Below, one piece after another: positions 48,796-56,664 of a stretch of 64,000 bases of DNA (position 1 is the first letter of the stretch; each line of letters begins with the position of its first letter). The notes beneath the pieces are model-generated. The model searched no databases. It saw only the letters and a list, made by a program, of their open reading frames with translations, and was not told where the DNA came from. Source of the stretch: Herbaspirillum seropedicae (lineage in GTDB: Bacteria > Pseudomonadota > Gammaproteobacteria > Burkholderiales > Burkholderiaceae_D); assembly GCF_001040945.1 (NCBI RefSeq), contig NZ_CP011930.1:744001-808000 (forward strand). Direction: 5' to 3'. Both the position numbers and the translations under genes were made by a program.

Positions 48796-49413
48796 ATGAT
48801 GTCGGCAGTCTATCGCGACAGGGTGCAAGCCCTGCTCGCCAGTGGTCAACGCAAGATACTGGGCATCGCCGGCGCGCCCGGCAGCGGCAAGTCCACCCTG
48901 GCCCAGGCCTTGCTGGAACAGGCCGGGGAGCGCGCGGTGGTGCTGCCCATGGATGGCTACCATCTCGCCAATGCCGAGCTGGCGCGGCTGGGACGCGCCG
49001 CCCGCAAAGGCGCGGAGGACACCTTCGACAGCGCCGGCTACGTGGCGCTGCTGAGCCGCCTGCGCAGCCAGGGCGGCGATGAACTCATCTACGCGCCGCA
49101 ATTCCTGCGCGAGATCGAGGAAGCCGTCGCCGGCGCCATCCCCATTCCGCCCAGCACCCAGCTCATCATCACCGAAGGCAACTACCTGCTGCTCGATCGC
49201 GGCCACTGGGCGCGCGTGCGCCCGCTGCTCGATGAATGCTGGTACCTGGAGGTCGACCCGACCCTGCGGGTGCAGCGCCTCATCGCCCGACACGTGCAGT
49301 TCGGCCGCACGCCCGAGGCCGCCCGCGCCTGGGTGATGGACAGCGACGAAGCCAATGCCGCCCTCATCGAGACCACCCGCCCGCGCGCCGATCTGATTTT
49401 CCGCTGGGACTGA
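48796..49413 (+). CDS. P-loop sugar/nucleoside kinase family protein (FrcK-like)
   Basis: This 205-residue kinase has Walker A GAPGSGKSTLAQ near residues 25-36, then MDGYHLANAEL, the substrate region seen in uridine/pantothenate-type kinases. FDSAGYVALLSRL and ITEGNYLLLDRGHW follow. It resembles the kinase partner of fructose ABC systems (frcBCAK in Sinorhizobium). Next to a sugar ABC transporter and an AGE-family isomerase, a sugar kinase role is inferred. ATGs at 48796 and 48799 are both possible. It lies 62 nt before the binding protein gene, so the five genes probably form one operon. Confidence 0.85.
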   Translation: MMSAVYRDRVQALLASGQRKILGIAGAPGSGKSTLAQALLEQAGERAVVLPMDGYHLANAELARLGRAARKGAEDTFDSAGYVALLSRLRSQGGDELIYAPQFLREIEEAVAGAIPIPPSTQLIITEGNYLLLDRGHWARVRPLLDECWYLEVDPTLRVQRLIARHVQFGRTPEAARAWVMDSDEANAALIETTRPRADLIFRWD

Positions 49414-49475
49414 CGTCCCGGCATTGCTGCCCCGTACTGCCCGAAGACCAACAATCCCCCTTCACGGAGACCCGC

Positions 49476-50426
49476 ATGATCAAGAACACCATCGCCATCG
49501 CCTGTTCCACCCTGTTGCTGGCGGCCGCCGCGCAGCCCGCCATGGCCGCTGACAAGCCGCTCAAATCGGTGGGCGTCACCGTGGGCGACCTGGCCAATCC
49601 CTTCTTCGTGGCCATCGCCAAGGGCGCCGAGAGCGGCGCGCACAAGATCAACCCGGACGCCAAGGTCACCGTGGTCTCGTCCAAGTACGACCTCAACACC
49701 CAGGTCGGCCAGATCGAGAATTTCATCGCCAACAAGGTTGACCTGATCGTGCTCAACGCCGCCGATTCCAAGGGCGTCGGCCCGGCCGTGAAGAAGGCGC
49801 AGAAGGCCGGCATCGTCGTGGTGGCCGTGGACGTGGCCGCTGCGGGCGCGGACGTGACGGTGATGTCGGATAACACCATGGCCGGGGCCGAGTCGTGCAA
49901 GTTCCTGGCCGAGAAGCTGCAGGGCAAGGGCAATGTGGTCATCGTCAATGGTCCGCCGGTGTCCGCAGTGATGGATCGGGTGACCGGCTGCAAGGCCGAG
50001 TTCAAGAAGTCGCCCGGCATCAAGATCCTCTCCGACAACCAGAACGCCGGCGGCAGCCGTGATGGCGGCATGACCACCATGTCCAACCTGCTGGCGGCCC
50101 AGCCCAAGATCGATGCGGTCTTCGCCATCAACGATCCCACCGCCATTGGCGCCGAACTGGCCATCCGCCAGGCCAAGCGCAGCGACATCAAGTGGATCAG
50201 CGGCGTGGATGGCGCGCCCGACGCCGAGCGCGCGCTCAAGGACAGCAAGTCGCTGTTTGCCGCCTCACCCGCGCAGGACCCCTACGGCATGGCTGCCGAG
50301 AGCGTCGCCATCGGCTACGCCGTGATGAACGGCCGCGCCCCACAGCAGAAGGTCAAGCTGTTGCCGGTCAAGCTGATCACCCGCGACAACGTGGCCGACT
50401 ACCAGGGCTGGGTGCCGGCCAAGTAA
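49476..50426 (+). CDS. Sugar ABC transporter periplasmic binding protein
   Basis: This 316-residue exported protein has a signal peptide cut near PAMAAD and the periplasmic-binding-protein type 4 (ribose-binding-like) fold. Typical segments are GVTVGDLANPFFVAIAKGAE, NKVDLIVLNAADSKGVGPAV and AVFAINDPTAIGAELAIRQA. The substrate is probably a pentose or hexose; ribose-, xylose- and fructose-binding proteins all belong here. The upstream frame is open, but the ATG at 49476 directly precedes the signal peptide. A strong hairpin separates it from the ATPase gene. Confidence 0.92.
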   Translation: MIKNTIAIACSTLLLAAAAQPAMAADKPLKSVGVTVGDLANPFFVAIAKGAESGAHKINPDAKVTVVSSKYDLNTQVGQIENFIANKVDLIVLNAADSKGVGPAVKKAQKAGIVVVAVDVAAAGADVTVMSDNTMAGAESCKFLAEKLQGKGNVVIVNGPPVSAVMDRVTGCKAEFKKSPGIKILSDNQNAGGSRDGGMTTMSNLLAAQPKIDAVFAINDPTAIGAELAIRQAKRSDIKWISGVDGAPDAERALKDSKSLFAASPAQDPYGMAAESVAIGYAVMNGRAPQQKVKLLPVKLITRDNVADYQGWVPAK

Positions 50427-50441
50427 GCCTGGCGCGGGCTG

Positions 50442-50466
50442 CGCCCCGTGCCCTGGGCACGGGGCG
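50442..50466 (+). other. Strong GC hairpin between the binding protein and ATPase genes
   Basis: An 11-bp perfect stem (50442-50452 with 50456-50466, loop CTG) with no T-run. In binding-protein operons such intercistronic hairpins protect the upstream message from 3' exonucleases, raising binding protein above ATPase; that role is inferred here. Confidence 0.6.
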
Positions 50467-50535
50467 GGCAACGTGAACCACGCCGACAAGCTGAACCACG
50501 CGCAAGGCCGCTTCCCGGACTTTATTCCTGTTGAT

Positions 50536-52101
50536 ATGACCCAGACTCCCTTGCTCCAGATGCGCGGCATCCGCAAGTCCTTCGGCGCCACGCTGGCGCT
50601 GTCGGACATGCACCTGACCATCCGCCCCGGCGAGATCCACGCCCTCATGGGTGAGAATGGCGCCGGCAAGAGCACGCTGATGAAAGTGCTCTCGGGCGTG
50701 CATGCGCCCGACCAGGGTGAAATCCTGCTCGATGGCCGGCCCGTCGCCCTGCGCGACCCGGGCGCCAGCCGCGCCGCCGGCATCAACCTCATCTATCAGG
50801 AACTGGCGGTGGCGCCCAACATCAGCGTGGCCGCCAATGTCTTCATGGGCAGCGAGCTGCGCACCCGCCTGGGCCTGATCGACCACGCCGCCATGCGCAG
50901 CCGCACCGACGCCGTGCTGCGCCAGCTGGGCGCGGGCTTTGGCGCCAGCGACCTGGCTGGTCGGCTCTCCATTGCCGAGCAGCAGCAGGTCGAGATCGCC
51001 CGGGCGCTGGTGCATCGCAGCCGCATCGTCATCATGGACGAGCCCACCGCCGCCCTCTCCGAACGCGAGACCGAGCAGCTCTTCAATGTCGTGCGCCGCC
51101 TGCGCGACGAAGGCCTGGCCATCATCTACATCAGCCACCGCATGGCCGAGGTGTATGCCCTGGCGGATCGGGTGACGGTGCTGCGCGATGGCAGTTTCGT
51201 CGGTGAACTGGTGCGAGACGAAATCGATTCGGAACGCATCGTGCAGATGATGGTGGGACGCTCCCTCAGCGAGTTCTACCAGCACCAGCGCATCGCCCCC
51301 GCCGACGCGGCGCAATTGCCCACGGTCATGCAGGTGCGCGCGCTGGCTGGCGGCAAGATCCGGCCCGCCTCCTTCGACGTGCGCGCCGGCGAAGTGCTGG
51401 GCTTTGCCGGGCTGGTCGGCGCCGGTCGTACCGAACTGGCGCGCCTGCTCTTTGGCGCCGATCCCCGGTCGGGCGGCGACATCCTGCTCGAGGGCCGCCC
51501 CGTGCATATCGACCAGCCGCGTGCGGCCATGCGGGCCGGCATCGCCTACGTTCCCGAAGACCGCAAGGGCCAGGGCCTGTTCCTGCAGATGGCCGTCGCT
51601 GCCAATGCGACCATGAACGTGGCCTCGCGCCACACCCGCCTGGGCCTGGTGCGCAGCCGTTCGCTGGGGGGCGTGGCGCGCGCGGCGATCCAGCGCCTGA
51701 ACGTCAAGGTCGCCCATCCCGAGACCCCGGTGGGCAAGCTCTCCGGCGGCAACCAGCAAAAGGTCTTGCTGGCGCGCTGGCTGGAGATCGCCCCCAAGGT
51801 GTTGATCCTCGACGAGCCCACGCGGGGTGTGGATATCTATGCCAAGAGCGAGATCTATCAACTTGTCCACAGGCTGGCCAGCCAGGGCGTGGCGGTGGTG
51901 GTCATCTCCAGCGAACTGCCGGAGGTGATCGGCATCTGCGACCGCGTGCTGGTCATGCGCGAAGGCATGATCACCGGTGAGCTCGCCGGCGCGGCCATCA
52001 CCCAGGAAAACATCATGCGCCTGGCCACCGACACCAATGTCCCGCGCACCGCGCCGGCCTCCCACTCTTCTCCTACTCCCCTGGCTCCCTCTCATGGCTG
52101 A
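50536..52101 (+). CDS. Sugar ABC transporter ATP-binding protein
   Basis: This 521-residue protein has two fused ABC domains, as in RbsA, XylG and FrcA. The first has Walker A GENGAGKST, signature LSIAEQQQ and Walker B IVIMDEPTAALS. The second has a degenerate Walker A (GLVGAGRTE), signature LSGGNQQKV and Walker B VLILDEPTRGVD. The degenerate second site is usual for this class. The start is unsure: ATG at 50536 has no good ribosome binding site, and a GTG at 50473 is in frame just past the hairpin. The C-terminus overlaps the permease start by 8 nt. Confidence 0.93.
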   Translation: MTQTPLLQMRGIRKSFGATLALSDMHLTIRPGEIHALMGENGAGKSTLMKVLSGVHAPDQGEILLDGRPVALRDPGASRAAGINLIYQELAVAPNISVAANVFMGSELRTRLGLIDHAAMRSRTDAVLRQLGAGFGASDLAGRLSIAEQQQVEIARALVHRSRIVIMDEPTAALSERETEQLFNVVRRLRDEGLAIIYISHRMAEVYALADRVTVLRDGSFVGELVRDEIDSERIVQMMVGRSLSEFYQHQRIAPADAAQLPTVMQVRALAGGKIRPASFDVRAGEVLGFAGLVGAGRTELARLLFGADPRSGGDILLEGRPVHIDQPRAAMRAGIAYVPEDRKGQGLFLQMAVAANATMNVASRHTRLGLVRSRSLGGVARAAIQRLNVKVAHPETPVGKLSGGNQQKVLLARWLEIAPKVLILDEPTRGVDIYAKSEIYQLVHRLASQGVAVVVISSELPEVIGICDRVLVMREGMITGELAGAAITQENIMRLATDTNVPRTAPASHSSPTPLAPSHG

Positions 52102-53128
52102 TACCAAGATGACGCACACCCACGATGCCGTCCCGCCCGGCGCCCGCCGGTCTTCTTCCACCACCGCGCAATGGCTGCTGCACCGGCTGGGCATGCTGCC
52201 GGTGCTGGTGGTGCTGTACCTGTTGTTCTATGGGCTCACGCTCTACCTCAGCGGCGATGGCACCTCCAATTTCGCCAGTGCCGAAAACACCATGAACATC
52301 CTGCGCCAGGTCGCCATCAACCTGGTACTTGCCGCCGGCATGACCTTCGTCATCCTCACTGCCGGCATCGACCTCTCGGTGGGTTCGGTGCTGGCCGTCT
52401 CGGCCGTGCTGGGCATGCAGGTCTCGCTGGGCGCCGCACCGGGCTGGGCGATTCCGATGTTCATCTTCTCCGGCCTGGTCATGGGCATGGTCAACGGGGC
52501 CATGGTGGCCTTGCTCAACATCAACGCCTTCGTGGTCACGCTGGGCACGATGACGGCCTTTCGCGGCGCCGCCTACCTGCTGGCCGACGGCACTACCGTG
52601 CTCAACAATGACATCCCCAGTTTCGAATGGATAGGCAATGGCGACTTCCTGCACGTGCCCTGGCTGATCTGGGTGGCCGTGGCGGTGGTGCTGCTGTCCT
52701 GGGTGATCCTGCGCAAGACCGTGCTGGGCATGCACATCTACGCCATCGGCGGCAACCTGCAGGCAGCGCGCCTGACCGGCATCCGCGTGGGCCTGGTGCT
52801 GCTGTTCGTCTATTCGATCAGCGGTCTCTTCTCCGGCCTGGCCGGGGCCATGTCGGCCAGCCGCCTGTATGGTGCCAACGGCAACTGGGGCAGCGGCTAT
52901 GAGCTCGACGCCATCGCCGCCGTGGTGCTGGGCGGCACCAGCCTGATGGGCGGCGTGGGCAGCATCTGGGGCACCGTCGTGGGGGCGCTGATCATCGGGG
53001 TGATGAACAACGGTCTGACCATCCTCGGCCTGTCCTCGTTCTGGCAATACGTGGCCAAGGGCGCGGTGATCGTGCTGGCCGTGATCCTCGACAAATGGCG
53101 TCAGAAGGACGCCGCCCAATCTGCCTGA
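52094..53128 (+). CDS. Sugar ABC transporter permease
   Basis: This 344-residue inner-membrane permease belongs to the RbsC/XylH/FrcC family, with about eight to ten helices. Signatures are MTFVILTAGIDLSVGSVLAVSA, NINAFVVTLGTMTAFRGAAYL, and GYELDAIAAVVLGGTSLMGG followed by GSIWGTVVGALIIGVMNNGL. The ATG at 52094 overlaps the ATPase gene; a second ATG at 52109 is possible. It is followed 22 nt later by an AGE-family isomerase. Confidence 0.94.
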   Translation: MADTKMTHTHDAVPPGARRSSSTTAQWLLHRLGMLPVLVVLYLLFYGLTLYLSGDGTSNFASAENTMNILRQVAINLVLAAGMTFVILTAGIDLSVGSVLAVSAVLGMQVSLGAAPGWAIPMFIFSGLVMGMVNGAMVALLNINAFVVTLGTMTAFRGAAYLLADGTTVLNNDIPSFEWIGNGDFLHVPWLIWVAVAVVLLSWVILRKTVLGMHIYAIGGNLQAARLTGIRVGLVLLFVYSISGLFSGLAGAMSASRLYGANGNWGSGYELDAIAAVVLGGTSLMGGVGSIWGTVVGALIIGVMNNGLTILGLSSFWQYVAKGAVIVLAVILDKWRQKDAAQSA

Positions 53129-53149
53129 TCCGCCTGATAAGGATGCACC

Positions 53150-54340
53150 ATGCCACAGCCTGATTTCGAAAGCCGCCGTTTCCTGCATGCCCACGTGGCC
53201 GATACCCTGGCCTTCTACGACCGTCACGCCATCGATCCGCTGGGCGGCTTCTTCCACTATCTCAAGGACAATGGCCGCGTCTACAACGCCGGCCATCGGC
53301 ACCTGGTCAGCGCCACCCGGCTGGTCTTCACGCAGACCATGGCCTACACCCATTCTGGCCACACGCGCTACCTGCGGCAGGCGCGCCGCGCCTGGGATGA
53401 GCTGGCGCGCTTTCGCCATGCCAGCGGGCCGCTGCAGGGACTCTATGCCTGGACCCTGCAGGACGAGCGCATCGAGGACGCCACCGTGATGGCCTATGGC
53501 CAGGCCTTCGTGCTGCTGGCCTGCGCCCATGCGCATCGCATCGGCCTGTGCGGCGAGGATGCGGTGGCCGACGCCTTCGAGCGCATGGAGACGGCCTTCT
53601 TCGAACCAGCCCACCAGGCCTATGCCGATGAGATCACGCCGGCGGGCGAACTGATCGGCTATCGCGGCCAGAACGCCAACATGCATATGTGCGAAGCCTG
53701 CCTATCGGCCTATGAAGTCACCGGCCAGCGCCGCTACCTGGAGCGCGCCCTGGCCCTGATCGAGCGCTTCGTCTTCGACCTGGCGCAGCATACGCAAGGG
53801 CTGGTGTGGGAGCACTATCACCAGGACTGGACGCCCGATCTCGACTACAACAAGGGCAAGCGCAGCAACATCTTCAAGCCCTGGGGCTTCCAGACCGGGC
53901 ACCAGACCGAATGGGCCAAGCTGCTGCTCATCGCCCACGGCCATGCGCCCAATGCGGCCTTCCTGCCGCGCGCGATCGAACTGCACCAGGCGGCCTGGAC
54001 CTACGGCTGGGATAGCATCCACGGCGGCCTGATCTATGGTTTCGGCCTCGAGCGGGAGCCCTACGACCGCGACAAGTATTTCTGGGTGCAGGCCGAATCC
54101 TTCGCCAGCGCCTGGCGGCTGTGGCGCGCCACCGGCGAGCCGGCGTTCCGTGACCAGTACCGCATGCTGTGGGCCTGGAGCTGGCAGCACATGGTCGATC
54201 ATGAGCATGGTGCGTGGTTCCGCATCCTCGCCGCCGATGGCAGCAAGCTGGAAGACACCAAGTCCCCCGCCGGCAAGGTGGACTATCACACCATGGGCGC
54301 CTGCTGGGATGTGCTGGCCGTGGGCGGCCTGGGCGTATAA
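53150..54340 (+). CDS. AGE family sugar epimerase/isomerase (mannose isomerase-like)
   Basis: This 396-residue enzyme has the (alpha/alpha)6-barrel of the N-acylglucosamine 2-epimerase superfamily. Expected active-site segments are visible: RGQNANMHMCEA (Arg and His), GFQTGHQTEWAKLLL (His and Glu), YFWVQAESFASAWRL and a late KVDYHTMGACWD. Members interconvert mannose and fructose, glucose and mannose, or N-acyl sugars. Beside a sugar ABC transporter and a FrcK-like kinase, mannose-fructose isomerisation is the best guess. It is the last gene of the cluster, with no clear terminator and a convergent operon downstream. Confidence 0.88.
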   Translation: MPQPDFESRRFLHAHVADTLAFYDRHAIDPLGGFFHYLKDNGRVYNAGHRHLVSATRLVFTQTMAYTHSGHTRYLRQARRAWDELARFRHASGPLQGLYAWTLQDERIEDATVMAYGQAFVLLACAHAHRIGLCGEDAVADAFERMETAFFEPAHQAYADEITPAGELIGYRGQNANMHMCEACLSAYEVTGQRRYLERALALIERFVFDLAQHTQGLVWEHYHQDWTPDLDYNKGKRSNIFKPWGFQTGHQTEWAKLLLIAHGHAPNAAFLPRAIELHQAAWTYGWDSIHGGLIYGFGLEREPYDRDKYFWVQAESFASAWRLWRATGEPAFRDQYRMLWAWSWQHMVDHEHGAWFRILAADGSKLEDTKSPAGKVDYHTMGACWDVLAVGGLGV

Positions 54341-54383
54341 GGCCAGCGCAGCCCAAGGAGGCAGCAGCGCCGGCAGCCAGGCC

Positions 54384-55229
54384 TCAGGGTGTCTTCAGGA
54401 AGACCTTGTCGTAGAGCCTGCGGATCTCGGCCGTCGATTCCGGGTCGTGCCAGCGTTCCACCATGGCGCGATAGGCCGGCGTGGGGCGCTCGGCCAGCAG
54501 CACCTGGTTGACCTGGTCGATCACTTGCCGCCCCCATGCATTCCTGGGACACATCACCCGGTTGAACACGACCTCGTCCGCTTCCTCGGTGCGGACGGCG
54601 GCCAGCTCGTCGGCGTGGCCGAGCAGACGGGCCTGGTAGAAGGCCAGCAAGGGCAGCTCGATCATGTAGTCGATGCGCCCGGCCAGCAGCATGCTGATGG
54701 CCTCGATCTGTTCGGAATAGTTTTCCCGCGCCGGATACTCGGCCAGCAGCCGGTCCACCGTCGGGCTGTAGGAGCGGTCGCGCATCACCGAGGTCACCAG
54801 CTGGCGATTCTGCAACAGGCTCTTCAACGATTGCGGATGGCTGAACTGCGCCAGCCGGTCGCGCCGCACGATCACCCGCAAGGGCAGGAAGATCGAGGTC
54901 GGCAGCGAGAAGTAGGCATAGGCCTCCCGCTCGCTGGTGCGTAGCGCACCGATATAGCACCAGTGGCTGCCTTTGCGGATCTCGCTGATCACGCGCGGGA
55001 AGGGCGCGGCCAGGTCCACGTGCTGATATTGCGGCAGGTGCGAGGTGACCACCCCCAACGTCAGATCGAAAATGCCCCGGCCCGCCCATTCCCCTTCACG
55101 GATCATGTAGGGCGGCACATGGTGCCGGCCCCAGATGATCTGGTTGTCCGGCTCACTGGCCCGCACCGCAGGTGGCAGTGTCAGCAGCGGGAGGCAGGTG
55201 AGCAGCAGCAGGAGCAGGCGGGACCACAT
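54384..55229 (-). CDS. TIGR02285-type periplasmic solute-binding family protein
   Basis: This 281-residue exported protein has a signal peptide ending near VRASEP and a type 2 solute-binding (SBP_bac_3-like) fold. Segments include IIWGRHHVPPYMIREGEWAGRG, YAYFSLPTSIFLPLRVIVRRD and LLAGRIDYMIELPLLAFYQ. It matches the group annotated TIGR02285, of unknown ligand. It has no ABC permease or ATPase partner. It is the last gene of an operon, 30 nt behind a membrane diguanylate cyclase, so it may act as a periplasmic ligand sensor for that enzyme. Confidence 0.85.
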   Translation of the reverse strand: MWSRLLLLLLTCLPLLTLPPAVRASEPDNQIIWGRHHVPPYMIREGEWAGRGIFDLTLGVVTSHLPQYQHVDLAAPFPRVISEIRKGSHWCYIGALRTSEREAYAYFSLPTSIFLPLRVIVRRDRLAQFSHPQSLKSLLQNRQLVTSVMRDRSYSPTVDRLLAEYPARENYSEQIEAISMLLAGRIDYMIELPLLAFYQARLLGHADELAAVRTEEADEVVFNRVMCPRNAWGRQVIDQVNQVLLAERPTPAYRAMVERWHDPESTAEIRRLYDKVFLKTP

Positions 55230-55259
55230 GGTTGGCTTTCAGGACAGGTCAGTGCAGGA

Positions 55260-56660
55260 TCAAGGCGATACGATCAGTTCGGTGGCCAGCACGACGCGGT
55301 TGCGTCCTTCCATCTTGGCGCGGTAGAGCGCAGCGTCGGCGGCCTGCAGCAGCCCATCCAGGCCGGCCCCGGGCTGGCCCGGATTGCAGCTGGCCACGCC
55401 CGCGCTGATGGTGATGCGGCCCATGGCCGAGCCCGCATGCGCAATGGCCAGCGCATGCACGGCGTCGCACATGCGGCGCAGCATGTCGGCGCCGGCCTGG
55501 CCATCGGTATCGGCGGCAATGATGGCAAACTCTTCGCCGCCGTAGCGCGCCACCGTATCGCCCACGCGCGCGATGGACTGCCTCAGCGTCTGCGCCACCT
55601 GGCGCAGCACCGCGTCGCCGGCCAGGTGGCCGTAGTGGTCATTGTAGGGCTTGAACCAATCCACATCGATGAAGGCCAGCATCAGCGGCGTGCCGTGCCG
55701 CATGCTGCGCCGCCATTCCTGCTCCAGTGTTTCATCGAAGCTGCGGCGGTTGGCAATGCCGGTGAGACCATCGGTGAGGCTCAGCGAGCGCAGCTGTTCA
55801 TTGGCCTGCGCCAGGTCACGCGTGCGCTCGGCGATGCGCAGTTCCAGCGATCTGTTGAGCGCCGACAGGGACTGCTTTTCCTGTTCCAGTTCCTTGTAGA
55901 GCGCGTGGTTGTGGATGGTGTGGCGATGCAGCTTGGCCAGCATGAGATTGATGGCGTCGGCCAGGAAGTGCAGCTCGTGGCGACGCCGTCCCGGCAGGTG
56001 GATGCTGCGCGGCGTTTCCATCTGGTTCAGGTCCAGCTCGCGCACGAAGTCCGCCAGCCGCGTGATGGGCTGGCCCAGCCAGCGGCGGAACACGTACAGG
56101 AAGATGAACCACAGCACCAGCGTCTTGATCACCGAATTGATCAGGATCAGCGTAAAGCCGTAAGCCACCTTGCCGATCACCACGTGGCGGCTGGAATAGA
56201 CCGTCCAGCTGCCGATGTCGTGCATGACCCCATGTTCATCGCGATAGAGGATGGGAAAGCGGTGGCTGGTGGCGGCGTTGAGAAAGCCGGGCCGCACCGC
56301 GCTCTGGCTGCCGTCTTCCTCGATATGCACCTGCGCGCCGCTGCTGTCGATGATATTGCCCAGCGCCATCACCAGCCGTCCTTGAGGATCCTCGATCTTC
56401 ACCCCCGTGACCACCGGCAGGTTGCTGATGCCAGCCAGGGTCGCCTTCTGCACGTCGCCCTGGAAGCGCCAGGTGGAGCTGGCCAGGCTCGCCCCGAAGG
56501 TACGGTCCATGGCCAGCAGTTCATTGTCCACGCTGGAGCGGGCATGCCGGTATTCCGCCCCAAGCTGTACGCAGGTCACCACCAGCGTAACCAGGAAGTA
56601 ACTCCCGAAGATGATGCGCAGCAGATGAACCGCCAGGGAGTTCTTGGAAAGCAGATTCAT
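55260..56660 (-). CDS. Membrane diguanylate cyclase (GGDEF domain)
   Basis: This 466-residue enzyme makes cyclic di-GMP from two GTP. Two membrane helices (about 12-33 and 167-191) flank a periplasmic sensor domain. A HAMP-like linker and a coiled coil (about 255-292) follow, then the GGDEF domain. The active motif is GGEEF at 374-378, and an RxxD inhibitory site (RVGD, 365-368) lies five residues before it, so it should be active and product-inhibited. The frame extends to 57029 inside the upstream gene; the ATG at 56660 was chosen, 4 nt after the oxidoreductase stop. Confidence 0.93.
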   Translation of the reverse strand: MNLLSKNSLAVHLLRIIFGSYFLVTLVVTCVQLGAEYRHARSSVDNELLAMDRTFGASLASSTWRFQGDVQKATLAGISNLPVVTGVKIEDPQGRLVMALGNIIDSSGAQVHIEEDGSQSAVRPGFLNAATSHRFPILYRDEHGVMHDIGSWTVYSSRHVVIGKVAYGFTLILINSVIKTLVLWFIFLYVFRRWLGQPITRLADFVRELDLNQMETPRSIHLPGRRRHELHFLADAINLMLAKLHRHTIHNHALYKELEQEKQSLSALNRSLELRIAERTRDLAQANEQLRSLSLTDGLTGIANRRSFDETLEQEWRRSMRHGTPLMLAFIDVDWFKPYNDHYGHLAGDAVLRQVAQTLRQSIARVGDTVARYGGEEFAIIAADTDGQAGADMLRRMCDAVHALAIAHAGSAMGRITISAGVASCNPGQPGAGLDGLLQAADAALYRAKMEGRNRVVLATELIVSP

Positions 56661-56664
56661 CGTC

